This document shows positions 16,726 to 25,590 of a DNA stretch of 64,000 bases, piece after piece; the stretch's first letter is position 1, and every line of letters begins with the position of its first letter. The notes below the pieces were generated by a model, which saw only the letters and a list, made by a program, of their open reading frames with translations, made no database searches and was not told the origin of the DNA. The stretch covers positions 6,870,001-6,934,000 of the forward strand of contig NZ_FNSY01000001.1 of NCBI RefSeq assembly GCF_900105515.1, in the 5' to 3' direction. The stretch comes from Streptomyces sp. 2131.1. GTDB lineage: Bacteria; Actinomycetota; Actinomycetes; Streptomycetales; Streptomycetaceae. The translations under genes and the position numbers were made by a program.

Positions 16726-18265
16726 CGGCACCCGCCCGGACCAGGAGGGAGGGGCTGGTTCGCGCGCGGCCGGGCCGGAGCCCCGGAAGTCCCGTGATCC
16801 GTGCGGCGGCCAGCTTGCCGCTGATGAGCACCGTCGGCACGCCGACGCCCGGCGCGGTGCCGCACCCCGCGAGCACCACGTTCTCCGTCCCCCGCACGAG
16901 ATTGCGCGGACGGAACGGGCCGGTCTGGGCGAAGGTGTGGGACAGGGAGAACGGGCTGCCGGCGGCGTGTCCCCGCGCCGTCCAGTCGAGGGGTGTCACC
17001 AGAAGCTCCCTCTCGATGCTGTCCCCGAACCCCTCCAGGCCCCGTCGTTCCAGTTCCCGGACCAGGCTGTCGCGGTAGCGCGGACCGAGGCCCCGCCACG
17101 CGGTGGCCGCCGGACCGGTCGTGGTGTTGGGGCACGGGGCGAGGACGTAGTGCAGATGGCTGCCCGGCGGCGCCAGGGACGGATCGTGCGCCGTGGGGCG
17201 GGTGATCAGCAGGGAAGGATCGCTCATCAGCTCGCCCGTACGCGTCAGCTCGTCGAAGGTCCGCTCCCATGCGGCTCCGAACGAGAGGGTGTGGTGGGCG
17301 AGTTGAGGCCAGGTGCGGTCCGTCCCGGCGTGCAGGACCACGGCGGACGGCGAGTGGCGCGGCCGCACCGGACGCCGGGGCCGGCGCCCCAGCAGCTCGT
17401 ACGCCACTGGCAGTTCGCACGTCAGTACCACCGCGTCGCAGGCGATGCGCTCACCGGTCGCCAGCCGCACGGCCCGTACGCGCCCCGCCGAATGCTCCAG
17501 CGCGTTCACCTCGGCCGTCCAGCGCAGCTCGGCACCGGCTTCCGCTGCGGCGTCGGCCATGGCCCGGGGGAGCGCGTGCATGCCGCCCTTCGGGAACCAG
17601 ACACCGGCCACGGTGTCCATGTAGGCGATCACGGCGTAGGCCGCGAGCGCCCTGGCCGGGGCCACCCCCGCGTACAGCGACTGGAAGGAGAAGACACGGC
17701 GCAGGCGCTCGTCGGAGAGGAAGCGGCGGATCCGGCCGTCCAGCCGCCCGAACCCGCCCAGCGCCGCCAGCCGTGCCAGATCCGGATGCAGCAGCTGGAA
17801 CGGGGAGTCGAAGTTCGTGTCGATGAAGCGCCTCATCTGCGCCCCGTACAGGCGCTCCAGCCACCGCCGCAGGTCGCGGTAGCCCGCAGCCTGCGCCGGT
17901 CCGGCGAAGCGCCGCACCTCCGCCTCCATCGCCTCGCCGTCGGTGTGCACGTCGAGCGAGGACCCGTCCGCGAAGCAGGCGCGGTACGCCGGGTGCAGAG
18001 CCGTGAGTTCGACGCGGCGGTACAGGCTGTCACCGACGGCGGCGAACGCCTCGTCGGCCAGGTGCGGCATGGTCAGCACCGTGGGCCCGGTGTCGATCTC
18101 GAACCCGCCCAGCCGCAGCCGTCCGGCCCGGCCGCCGGGGCCGGTGTCCCGTTCGACCACGGTGACCCGGCGGCCCGCACCCAGCAGATGCAGGGCACAG
18201 GCCAGTCCGGACAGCCCCGCGCCCACCACGACGACATGGCCGGTGGGCCCTGGCACGCCCTTCAC
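16712..18265 (-). CDS. crtI: Phytoene desaturase
   Basis: A 517-residue CrtI-type FAD desaturase converting phytoene to lycopene. The N-terminal dinucleotide motif VVVVGAGLSGLACALHLL is at residues 11-28, followed by GPGGRAGRL. The conserved C-terminal CrtI block is GCGTAPGVGVPTVLISGKLAAARI near 477-500. GTG 18265 sits behind a strong GGAGGAGG site. The gap to the photolyase stop is 120 bp, enough for a separate promoter or for readthrough. It is followed by crtB with overlap. Confidence 0.93.
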   Translation of the reverse strand: MKGVPGPTGHVVVVGAGLSGLACALHLLGAGRRVTVVERDTGPGGRAGRLRLGGFEIDTGPTVLTMPHLADEAFAAVGDSLYRRVELTALHPAYRACFADGSSLDVHTDGEAMEAEVRRFAGPAQAAGYRDLRRWLERLYGAQMRRFIDTNFDSPFQLLHPDLARLAALGGFGRLDGRIRRFLSDERLRRVFSFQSLYAGVAPARALAAYAVIAYMDTVAGVWFPKGGMHALPRAMADAAAEAGAELRWTAEVNALEHSAGRVRAVRLATGERIACDAVVLTCELPVAYELLGRRPRRPVRPRHSPSAVVLHAGTDRTWPQLAHHTLSFGAAWERTFDELTRTGELMSDPSLLITRPTAHDPSLAPPGSHLHYVLAPCPNTTTGPAATAWRGLGPRYRDSLVRELERRGLEGFGDSIERELLVTPLDWTARGHAAGSPFSLSHTFAQTGPFRPRNLVRGTENVVLAGCGTAPGVGVPTVLISGKLAAARITGLPGLRPGRARTSPSLLVRAGADDPS

Positions 18266-18385
18266 GCGACCTCCTCCGCGCGGCGCCGGACCACGCCCGT
18301 CGCCGATGCTCCGTCACGGATGCGCCGGCCTCATGCCGTAACGCGTGTCGGGTGATCTCATCCCGGCAGGCGGCGGATGCGGCGC

Positions 18386-19882
18386 TCACGGCGGCGTGTC
18401 GCCCCGCGCGTCCTCCTGTCGGCGTACGTCGTCGAGGTCCGCGAGCCGGTCGAGCTGCCGCAGGGGCTGGGCGACGCGGTGGTTCCCCGCCAGCGGGTCG
18501 CGGTGGCGGTCGAGGAAGTACCAGTAGCCGGCGGTGTACGGGCAGGCGTGCTCGCCGGTGCGCTCGCCCGGCCGGTAGGCGCAGGGGCCGCACAGGTCGC
18601 TCATGCGGTTCACGTAGGCGCCGCCCGAGGTGTAGGGCTTCGTCGTCATCCGGCCGCCGTCGGCGTACTGGGACATGCCGACCACGTTGGGCAGCATCAC
18701 CCAGTCGTAGCCGTCGACGAAGGAGCGGTGGAACCAGTCCGTGACGGCGGCGGGGTCCCAGCCGCGCTGGAGCGCGTGGCTGCCGAGGATCATCAGCCGG
18801 GGGATGTGGTGCGTCCACCCCGTGTCCCGCACCTGGGCCAGGACGGTGCGCAGGCAGTTGGCCCGTACGGCGTCCGCGTCCAGGTCGTTCCACCAGTCCG
18901 GCAGCGGAGCGGTGTGCCGGAGGGCGTTGGAGCGCCGGTAGTCGTCGCCGAAGTACCAGTACAACTGCCACACGTACTCTCGCCAGCCGGCGATCTGCCG
19001 TACGAAGCCCTCCACGCTGTTCAGCGGCGCCCGGCCCTCGCGCCACGCCTTCTCCGCCGCCTCGACGCATTCGGCGGGGTCGAGCAGCCCGAGGTTCAGG
19101 GACGAGGAGAGCAGGCTGTGGCTCATCACGGGGTCGTCGGCGAGCATGGCGTCCTCGTACGGCCCGAACGTGGCGAGCCGCTGCTCGACGAAGCGGCGCA
19201 GAGCCCGCCGTGCCTCCGCGCGGGTCGCGGGGAACTGCCGGGGCCCGTCCCGGCCGACGAACGAGACGTCTCCGTCGCGCACCCAGTGGTCGAGATCGTG
19301 ACGCACCTCCTCGTCGATCTCGTCCTCACGCGGCCGGTAGGGCCGGGCGACCTGCAGGGTGGAGGTGTCGCGGGGCGGCGGCTCCCGGTTGTCGTGGTCG
19401 AGGTTCCACCGGCCCCCCGCGGGCCCGTCGCCGTCCATCAGCAGGTCGTGTCCGCGGCGCACCCAGCGGTAGAAGTCCTCCTGCCGCAGGCGCTTCCCGC
19501 CATGCCCGTCCGCCCAGGTGGCGAAGTCGGCCGGCGGTACGAGAAAGCCGCGTGCGGGCCCCACCGTCACCTGCGGGAGGGACTCGACCAGGCGCAGGGC
19601 CGCGTGCGAGGTCGGGTGATGGACCCCGACCGGCCGCCCGCGCGTCGCCCGGTCCAGACCCTCGCGGTAGGTGTCGGCGCGCACATACGTGACGCGGTCG
19701 CCGAGCTCGGCCGCGCGATGGCGCATCGCGGACAGGACGAGGTGGGCCTTGGCCCGGTGGAACCGCCGCCGCCGGAGGACGGAGCGCGCCTCGATCATGA
19801 GGAGGGGAGCGTCATGGGCCGGGCCGGCTTCCCCGGGGGTCAGGAAGTGGGGGCCGAGCTGATCGCCGAAGAGCCAGTGCAC
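18386..19882 (-). CDS. Iron-sulfur cryptochrome/photolyase-related protein
   Basis: A 498-residue protein of the deoxyribodipyrimidine photolyase-related (FeS-BCP/PhrB-like) family, which repairs (6-4) or related UV lesions with FAD and an iron-sulfur cluster. The N-terminal HWLFGDQLGP block, the FAD-binding SHSLLSSSLNLGLLDP and GWREYVWQLYW regions, and four Cys in ANCLRT, DLCGPCAYRP and HACPYT fit the cluster ligands. GTG 19882 follows a GGGAAGA site. Its place before crtI links UV repair with photoprotective carotenoids, as in other Streptomyces where both are light-induced by LitR/LitS; those regulators are not found here. Confidence 0.88.
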   Translation of the reverse strand: MHWLFGDQLGPHFLTPGEAGPAHDAPLLMIEARSVLRRRRFHRAKAHLVLSAMRHRAAELGDRVTYVRADTYREGLDRATRGRPVGVHHPTSHAALRLVESLPQVTVGPARGFLVPPADFATWADGHGGKRLRQEDFYRWVRRGHDLLMDGDGPAGGRWNLDHDNREPPPRDTSTLQVARPYRPREDEIDEEVRHDLDHWVRDGDVSFVGRDGPRQFPATRAEARRALRRFVEQRLATFGPYEDAMLADDPVMSHSLLSSSLNLGLLDPAECVEAAEKAWREGRAPLNSVEGFVRQIAGWREYVWQLYWYFGDDYRRSNALRHTAPLPDWWNDLDADAVRANCLRTVLAQVRDTGWTHHIPRLMILGSHALQRGWDPAAVTDWFHRSFVDGYDWVMLPNVVGMSQYADGGRMTTKPYTSGGAYVNRMSDLCGPCAYRPGERTGEHACPYTAGYWYFLDRHRDPLAGNHRVAQPLRQLDRLADLDDVRRQEDARGDTPP

Positions 19883-20021
19883 GGGGAGCGTCTTCCCGGT
19901 CGGATCCGGTGGGGGCGGTTCATGACGGTATCGCCCCCACCGGGGAAATCCCGGCAGCGCCGTGCGCAGACCGCTCGCGTTCCCCGGCCCACCGCCCGGG
20001 CGAGCGAGGCCGTCCGGACGG

Positions 20022-21044
20022 TCAGCTGACGGGGATGCCGGGGTTGACCAGCCCCGCGCCCCCGGTCACCCGGTTGTCCGGGGTGATGGTGACGGGGCAG
20101 TTCGCCGGGTCGTAGTTGGTCACGTCGATGGCGAACCGGGTGGGGCCGGTGGCACCGGTCAGGTCCGCGGTGTTGTTGCGGAACACCGTGCCGCAGCCCC
20201 AGCCCGGGTCCTGGGTGTGCGTCTGGAAGCCGTCGTTGGTCGTGCCCGTTCCCCGGTTGTTCTCCACGGTGTAGCCGTTGCCCTTGATGTCGACCCAGGA
20301 GTCGTCGTAGTTGGCCCCCGTGAGGCCGTCGCCGTCGAAGGTGTTCCCGGAGATCAGGCCGCCGTTGGTGCCTTCCTTGATGTCGATGTTCTCGCCGCCG
20401 ACGCCGGGACCGATGCGGTTGTTGACGATCTGGACGTGGTCGCTGGCATCCGTGAGGGTGTTGGCCGTCCCCACGTACACGCCCTCACCCATCCCGTTCC
20501 CGGACGTTCCTGTGTCGTGGATGAACGAGTTCCTGACGACCCCGTAACTGCTCGACGTCCGGAAGTGGATGCCCTCCATGGTCGTCTGGTGGATCTCGAC
20601 CGAGTCGGCGACGACATGGTCGGACGCGTCGACCATGATCCCCTTCTGGCCGCCGGTGACGGTGATGCCCTTGATCACCCAGTACGGGGCGGCGGTGAGC
20701 TGGATCCCGTTGCCGCCCCCCGACGGTGTGGTCAGCACGGCGGCCCGTGAGCCGGTCAGGGTGATCGGGGCGCTCGACGTGCCGCCGGTCGTGATCTTGA
20801 AGTTCCCTACGTAGGAGCCGTCGGCCAGCTCGATCGTCCGGCCCGGTACGGCGGCGGCCAGGGCGGCCTTCAGCTCCTTGCCGTTCGTCACCCGCACCGT
20901 CGTCCCGTCGGAGGCCGCGGCCGGGACGTCCGCCGACGCGGCTCCGGACATGCCGAGCAGCCCGGCAGCGACGAGCGCGGCGGCGACAGCGGCGCGCTGC
21001 CTCCGCCGCGCGGGCGGGCCGGCGGGGGAGAGGACGTGGAACAT
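20022..21044 (-). CDS. Secreted right-handed parallel beta-helix protein
   Basis: A 340-residue exported protein. The signal peptide lies about residues 14-38 (RRRQRAAVAAALVAAGLLGMSGAASA). The rest is a repeat-rich beta-helix like pectate lyases or polysaccharide-processing proteins, with GKELKAALAAAVPGRTIELADG near the N-terminus and ladders such as NSFIHDTG, NNRIGPGV and GNTFDGDG. ATG 21044 has GGAGGTG upstream. The likely substrate is an extracellular polysaccharide, but catalytic residues cannot be assigned. It is a single gene with terminators or long gaps on both sides. Confidence 0.82.
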   Translation of the reverse strand: MFHVLSPAGPPARRRQRAAVAAALVAAGLLGMSGAASADVPAAASDGTTVRVTNGKELKAALAAAVPGRTIELADGSYVGNFKITTGGTSSAPITLTGSRAAVLTTPSGGGNGIQLTAAPYWVIKGITVTGGQKGIMVDASDHVVADSVEIHQTTMEGIHFRTSSSYGVVRNSFIHDTGTSGNGMGEGVYVGTANTLTDASDHVQIVNNRIGPGVGGENIDIKEGTNGGLISGNTFDGDGLTGANYDDSWVDIKGNGYTVENNRGTGTTNDGFQTHTQDPGWGCGTVFRNNTADLTGATGPTRFAIDVTNYDPANCPVTITPDNRVTGGAGLVNPGIPVS

Positions 21045-21167
21045 GGCGGCACCTCCGGTCGGGCGACCGCAGGGGCCACCAACTTGGCAGGGACACAACA
21101 CTGTGATGGGTGCCCAGATTGGACTGGACCAAGGTGGGCGTCAAGGGGGTGCCCGCAGCGGAGCGAG

Positions 21168-21220
21168 GGTCCTGTGCGACCGGTGCAGTGAGCCGGCATC
21201 GGCACCGGTCGCACAGGACC
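21168..21220 (-). terminator. 19-bp hairpin terminator after the alpha/beta-hydrolase gene
   Basis: A perfect 19-bp inverted repeat (21168-21186 and 21202-21220) with a 15-nt spacer begins 7 bp after the hydrolase stop. Its length and position fit a strong factor-independent terminator without a U-tract. Confidence 0.7.
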
Positions 21221-21226
21221 GGCGGT

Positions 21227-22096
21227 CTACGAGGCGTCCTCAAGGACCTCCCGCAGGCGCCGCGCGAACTCTTCCGGCTTACCCGCGTATCCGGACTCCT
21301 CGCCGCAGAAGCCGCCGTGGTGGCTCGGGAACACGGTGACGGACTGTCCGAGCAGTTCGGCGGTCGCCACCGAGGTACGGCCCGTCTGCACGTTCCGGGA
21401 CTCCTCGCCCACGGCGATCACGACGCGGGCCGGCGCGGCGGCCAGCGCATCCGCGTCCGGCCGGAAGTCGCTGATCGCCCACGACCGGTCGGACAGCAGA
21501 GGGTCGTCCCGCGAGCCGTCGTCCTCCGTGGGCATCCCGAACGCGGCGGGGTCGGCCGGCGGCTGGGCGAAGTACGCGTCCGTGAACTCCCCCTCCCACG
21601 AGGTCATCGCGATGAACGCCGCCATCCCGGCCCCCCATCCCTGCTTCTCGTACGTGTCCCGGAGGGCGACCCGGGCCCGTACGGCCGCAGGGCCGTCCGG
21701 GGTGAGGGTGATGAGCGGCGGCTCGTGTGCGACCAGGGTGGTCACGTCCTGCGGATACTTCGCGACGAACGCGAGCGCGGTGACCGCTCCGCCGCTGCTG
21801 GCGAACATCTCCACCGGCCCGGCGCCCAGGGCCTCGACGACGGCGTGCACGTCATCGGCCTGGGTCTGCGGCGAGTGGTCCACCCGGCCGTCCTTGCGGA
21901 TGCTGCGCCCGAGACCGCGCGGGTCGTACGTGATGACGGTCCGTTCGGGGAAGAACGCGGCGAGGGTGGCGAAGCCGGAGGCGTCCATGGGTGAACCGAT
22001 CATGAACAGCGGCGGGCGTCCGTCCGAGGCCGGCAGGGGGCCGCGCACGTCGTAGGCGAGGTCGGCGCCGGGCGTTTCGAGTGTGTGGGTCTTCAT
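21227..22096 (-). CDS. Alpha/beta-fold hydrolase
   Basis: A 289-residue serine hydrolase. The oxyanion region is LFMIGSPMDASGFATL, followed by TYDPRGLGRS; the nucleophile elbow FASSGGAVTALAF has Ser near residue 102. A late His is found in FPSHHGGFCGEE. The probable acid is the Asp in the ISDFRPDADAL region. The substrate is not evident; relatives are annotated as generic hydrolases or epoxide-hydrolase-like proteins. It is monocistronic, bounded by a strong hairpin downstream. Confidence 0.85.
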   Translation of the reverse strand: MKTHTLETPGADLAYDVRGPLPASDGRPPLFMIGSPMDASGFATLAAFFPERTVITYDPRGLGRSIRKDGRVDHSPQTQADDVHAVVEALGAGPVEMFASSGGAVTALAFVAKYPQDVTTLVAHEPPLITLTPDGPAAVRARVALRDTYEKQGWGAGMAAFIAMTSWEGEFTDAYFAQPPADPAAFGMPTEDDGSRDDPLLSDRSWAISDFRPDADALAAAPARVVIAVGEESRNVQTGRTSVATAELLGQSVTVFPSHHGGFCGEESGYAGKPEEFARRLREVLEDAS

Positions 22097-22201
22097 ACCT
22101 GTGCAGACCCGCTCCCTCCCGGAAACTCATCGGTCGCGGTGACACCGGCCGGTTCCGGAAACGCCCCGATGACTCCGGGACATCGGGGTACACGGGTGCG
22201 C

Positions 22202-22498
22202 ATGGCACCGAAGAAGATCGAGCGCATCCAGTTCCTGCGGGCCCTGCGGCAGCTCCACCGGGCACGCTCCTTCTACGCCGTGGGAGCACTGCTGTGGGCG
22301 GCGTCCGTCGCCTGGACCGGCTGGCAGGCTCCCGGAAGCCGTCAGATGTGGGTGTCCGCCATCCTGCTGACCGTCTTCACCGGCCTCCTCATCACCGCCG
22401 CCGTGTCCCTGCGGCGCCTCGCGGGCCGCACCACGTACCGGCCCGCACACCACGCCGCCCCCCACAAGGCGTCGCAGCCGCGCCAGGCACACGCCTGA
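22202..22498 (+). CDS. Small two-segment membrane protein
   Basis: I do not recognise a family. The 98-residue protein has a basic N-terminus (MAPKKIERIQFLRALRQLHRAR) and two hydrophobic segments, about residues 22-40 and 50-70. The polar His-rich tail (HHAAPHKASQPRQAHA) should be cytosolic. ATG 22202 is used because the conserved-looking part starts there; a GTG two codons upstream is also possible. It is divergent from the hydrolase gene and 44 bp before the BKACE gene, with which it may be co-transcribed. Confidence 0.65.
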   Translation: MAPKKIERIQFLRALRQLHRARSFYAVGALLWAASVAWTGWQAPGSRQMWVSAILLTVFTGLLITAAVSLRRLAGRTTYRPAHHAAPHKASQPRQAHA

Positions 22499-22542
22499 GA
22501 CAGTTGCGGGGGCCGCGACTCGCCGTCTGCGACCATGACGGC

Positions 22543-23262
22543 ATGCTCCAGGTCTGCCTCAACGGTGCCCGTGGCCGCGCCGAGTGCTCCCATCTGCCGT
22601 TGACCGCAGCCGAGTTGGCGGTGGCGGCTCGTGAGGCTGTCGCCGCCGGCGCCGCGGACGTCCATCTGCATCCCAAGGACGGCGACGCGCGGGACACGCT
22701 GGAGGCGACCGCTGTCGCCGCCGCGGTGAGCGCGGTGCGGGCCGCTGTGCCGGGCGTCGCGGTGGGGGTCACCACGGGTGCGTGGGCGGTGCCGGATCCG
22801 TATGTACGTGCCGCCCAGGTCCGGTCCTGGACCGTACTGCCCGACCACGCGTCGGTGAACTGGCACGAGGACGGCGCCGCCGAGGTGGCCCGGGCCCTGC
22901 TGGACCGAGGCATCGGCGTCGAAGCCGGCATCTACTCCGGCACCCCCGCGGCCGAACGGTTTCTCGCCTGGTCCGGATCCCGCCGGGTCCTCCGTGTCTT
23001 GGCCGAGGTCACCGAGACCGGCGCGCAGGACGCGCTCCACGCCGCCGTCGGGCTGCTGGAGGCACTGCGGCCGGCGGCCGCGCCGATCCTCCTGCACGGC
23101 GAGGACGCCGCAGCCTGGCCCGTCCTGCGCCTCGCGGCCGCCCGCCGCCTGCACACCCGTATAGGCCTCGAAGACGTACTCCACCTCCCCGACGGCGAAT
23201 CCGCCGCCGACAACGCGTCCCTCGTCCGCGCGGCACACGGGATCATCCACGCCACGCCGTGA
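22543..23262 (+). CDS. 3-keto-5-aminohexanoate cleavage (BKACE) family protein
   Basis: A 239-residue TIM-barrel protein of the BKACE family, which cleaves beta-keto acids with acetyl-CoA. Visible signatures are the metal-site ADVHLHPKDGD (about residues 40-50), the SVNWHEDGA block and PILLHGEDAAAW near the C-terminus. It is shorter than the common 270-300 residues, chiefly at the N-terminus, which begins MLQVCLNGARGRAECSHLPLT. ATG 22543 is the only suitable start. The substrate is unknown. It converges on the MFS transporter gene. Confidence 0.83.
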   Translation: MLQVCLNGARGRAECSHLPLTAAELAVAAREAVAAGAADVHLHPKDGDARDTLEATAVAAAVSAVRAAVPGVAVGVTTGAWAVPDPYVRAAQVRSWTVLPDHASVNWHEDGAAEVARALLDRGIGVEAGIYSGTPAAERFLAWSGSRRVLRVLAEVTETGAQDALHAAVGLLEALRPAAAPILLHGEDAAAWPVLRLAAARRLHTRIGLEDVLHLPDGESAADNASLVRAAHGIIHATP

Positions 23263-23297
23263 CCCACCTCGCCGGGACGCGACTTTGCGGACACGAC

Positions 23298-24596
23298 CTA
23301 CGACGGCGACGGCTGGGAGTGTGCCGTGGCCGAGGTGTCCGTGGCGTCGGGAGCCGTCGGCAGGTCGCGGGTGCGGCCGATGGGGGAGAAGAGAAGGACG
23401 AGGGCGGCCAGGGGCACTCCCGCCGTCGTGATCCACATGGCCGTACGCAGATCGAAAGCCGTTCCCAGCCAGCCGCCGAGCAGAGCACCCAGGGGCATCG
23501 TCCCGAAGTTGAGGAAGGCCGTGCTGGCCGTGATGCGCCCGAGGAGCTCCGGCGGGCAATAGCGCTGCTGAAAGCTCGACTTGATCACGTTTCCGGCCAC
23601 GACACCTGCCGCCACGCAGAACCCGCCGGCCGCGAAGAGCACCAGCCCGACCCCTTCGGACGCGGTCGGGATCAGCAGTGCGAAGAGCGCGAACCCGAGC
23701 TCGAACATGAGCATCGCGCGCGCGGTCCCGACACGGTCGGCGAGGCGGCGGGCGACGAACGCACCGGCGACACCTCCCGTGCTGGAAACAGCGATGAGCC
23801 CGCCCACCGCACCGGGCGCCAGGCCCACCGTGTCGACGAGGAAGACGACCTGGATCGACTGGTACCCCATGAGGGCCAGGTTGGAGGACGCCCCGAACAA
23901 CATCAGCGTGCGGATCCAGGGGTCGCGGGCGACCAGCCGAAGGCCCTCGCCGACCTCGCTCAGCAGAGCCGCGGGGCGGTCGGCCTTCCGCTCGCGGCGC
24001 GGCTCGCTCCTGCGGATGCTCGCGATGCAGAGGAAGGAGACGAGGAACGTCGCCGCGTTGGCGAACATCGCGTTGACCACACCCACCGCCTGCACGATCA
24101 GGCCGGCGGAGCCGAGACCGCCGATCTGCGCGGCGGACGCGCTGCCGTGCAGCTTCGCGTTGCCCTCGGGCTGGTCCTCGGGGTCCAGGATGCTGGGAAG
24201 GTAGGCGGTGTACGCGGTCTGGAAGAACACGGCCGCGGTACCGGTCAGCAGGGCGATGGCCACCAGCAGCGCGACGCTCAGATGACCGCTCCAGGACGTG
24301 ACCGGGATCAGCGCGAACAACAGGAAGGAGACGGCCGCGGAGCTCAACATGACGGGCCTGCGTCGCATCCGGTCGACCCATGCTCCGGCCGGCAGGCCGA
24401 TGAGCAGCCACGGCAGCCACGCCGAGGCGCTCAGCAGCCCGACCTCCCAGGTGCTGGCGTGCAGGGTCGAGAGGGCGATCAGGGGCATCGCCACGGCCCG
24501 GACGGAGGAGCCGAACTTACCCGTGACCTCGCCGCACCACAGCAGACGGAAATCCCGGTGCCGACGCAGCAGACCGACTCGTATCCCGTCGCTCAT
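23298..24596 (-). CDS. MFS transporter, multidrug-efflux type
   Basis: A 432-residue major facilitator with about 12 hydrophobic segments and the loop motif GAWVDRMRRRPVMLSS between helices 2 and 3. A short, charged extension follows the last helix. It resembles the MFS_3 efflux group (macrolide or drug exporters). Its ATG overlaps the TGA of the ArsR-type regulator (ATGA), so regulator and pump are one coupled operon. The natural substrate is unknown; control by the regulator's operator at 25219-25252 is inferred. Confidence 0.9.
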   Translation of the reverse strand: MSDGIRVGLLRRHRDFRLLWCGEVTGKFGSSVRAVAMPLIALSTLHASTWEVGLLSASAWLPWLLIGLPAGAWVDRMRRRPVMLSSAAVSFLLFALIPVTSWSGHLSVALLVAIALLTGTAAVFFQTAYTAYLPSILDPEDQPEGNAKLHGSASAAQIGGLGSAGLIVQAVGVVNAMFANAATFLVSFLCIASIRRSEPRRERKADRPAALLSEVGEGLRLVARDPWIRTLMLFGASSNLALMGYQSIQVVFLVDTVGLAPGAVGGLIAVSSTGGVAGAFVARRLADRVGTARAMLMFELGFALFALLIPTASEGVGLVLFAAGGFCVAAGVVAGNVIKSSFQQRYCPPELLGRITASTAFLNFGTMPLGALLGGWLGTAFDLRTAMWITTAGVPLAALVLLFSPIGRTRDLPTAPDATDTSATAHSQPSPS

Positions 24597-25204
24597 CAGT
24601 TGTCCCGTTCCTTGCGGGGGAACGACTGGATCTGCACGATGACCGGCAGCGCCCCCGGTGCCTCCTCGGCGTCCGGTGTGACCTTGTGACGCGCAATCAC
24701 CTCCATGAACTCGGCGTTGAGCGCCTTGAGCTGATCAGGCGTCATCCGCAGGTCACACCAGTCGGAGATGGTGCCGGAACGGTGCCACTCGGCGTCCCAG
24801 TCCTCACTCAGGTAGTGCGTGACCCGGCTGAAGTACTGCTGCACCAGCTCGTGCATGTAGACCGACAGGGCGCCCTTGGTGTCGGGGTCGTCCCGGAACT
24901 CGGAGGTCTCCAGGATCTTGGTGTCCTCGACGACGCGCCACCAGCGCTCGCGCTTGGTCCCGCGGTCCGTCTCCTCCTCGATGAACCCGTGCTGGGCGAG
25001 GTGCCTCAGGTGCCAGCTCACCGTGCCGGTGTTCTCGCCGAGGCGCGCGGACAACCCCGTGGCCGTGTACGGCCCGTCGAGGGCCAGCATTTCGAGAATG
25101 TTCATGCGCAAGGGGTGCGCCAGGCCCCGCAGGCTGCGGGCGTCGATGCGCCGGACGGGTTTGCGCCGGGCGGCGGCCGCGCCTTGCTCCGCTTCGTCTG
25201 TCAT
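24596..25204 (-). CDS. ArsR/HTH_20-type winged-helix regulator
   Basis: A 202-residue transcriptional regulator. The winged helix-turn-helix covers residues 20-85 (LRGLAHPLRMNILEMLALDGPYTATGLSARLGENTGTVSWHLRHL with the wing FIEEETDRGTKRERWW). A C-terminal helical region of about 110 residues may bind an effector. There is no metal-binding Cys motif, so it is not a metal sensor. ATG 25204 (MTDEAEQ) is preferred over an earlier start because the upstream sequence is the operator. It probably represses itself and the coupled MFS pump. Confidence 0.88.
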   Translation of the reverse strand: MTDEAEQGAAAARRKPVRRIDARSLRGLAHPLRMNILEMLALDGPYTATGLSARLGENTGTVSWHLRHLAQHGFIEEETDRGTKRERWWRVVEDTKILETSEFRDDPDTKGALSVYMHELVQQYFSRVTHYLSEDWDAEWHRSGTISDWCDLRMTPDQLKALNAEFMEVIARHKVTPDAEEAPGALPVIVQIQSFPRKERDN

Positions 25205-25218
25205 GCCCACAGAGTAGG

Positions 25219-25252
25219 TTGCAGAGGACACTCTGCATAGAGTTCTCTGCAA
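25219..25252. promoter_or_regulatory. Tandem palindromic operator of the ArsR/MFS operon
   Basis: TGCAGAG and CTCTGCA form a perfect inverted repeat with a 4-bp spacer (25220-25237). A further CTCTGCAA half-site at 25245-25252 follows, so three CTCTGCA half-sites lie within 34 bp, 15 bp before the regulator ATG. Autoregulation is likely. Confidence 0.62.
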
Positions 25253-25388
25253 TCAGTCCGTCGATGCCGGCCAGATACGTGGCCGCCTCCCTCGCCGCCG
25301 TGCCCCGGCCGCGTTTTTCCGGAAAGTGCCTGGGTACGCGGGTGGATAGAGCACCCCGGGAGGGGGTGTCATCGAACGGAGGTTTCCC

Positions 25389-25517
25389 ATGCTGAAGGCC
25401 ATAGCGGATGTGCTTCGTTCCGTCGGCGGTGCCATCGCCACGGTTGTCACGCTTCCGTTCCGGGCTGTCGCCCGACTTTTCGGCGGTGCGTCGAGCACCG
25501 CCCACGGTCACCACTGA
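25389..25517 (+). CDS. LPFR-motif small protein
   Basis: A 42-residue basic, amphipathic peptide with the block TLPFRAVARLFGGAS at residues 21-35 and the tail TAHGHH. It matches the conserved family of small Streptomyces proteins named for the LPFR motif. CGGAGG lies about 8 bp before ATG 25389. The function is unknown; the helix before the motif is hydrophobic, which suggests membrane association. It ends 20 bp before the TetR operator. Confidence 0.78.
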   Translation: MLKAIADVLRSVGGAIATVVTLPFRAVARLFGGASSTAHGHH

Positions 25518-25536
25518 ACGCATGAACCGGACAACG

Positions 25537-25575
25537 GAGTGAGTGCTCACTCATTGACGGAGTGAGCACTCACTC
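25537..25575. promoter_or_regulatory. TetR operator and promoter of the orphan TetR gene
   Basis: A perfect 16-bp inverted repeat (GAGTGAGTGCTCACTC and its complement) flanks the spacer ATTGACG. TTGACG (25554-25559) can serve as a -35 with a 17-bp spacing to ATATCG (25577-25582), so the right arm fills the space between -35 and -10. The ATG is 16 bp further on. Confidence 0.7.
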
Positions 25576-25590
25576 CATATCGTCGTCTCC

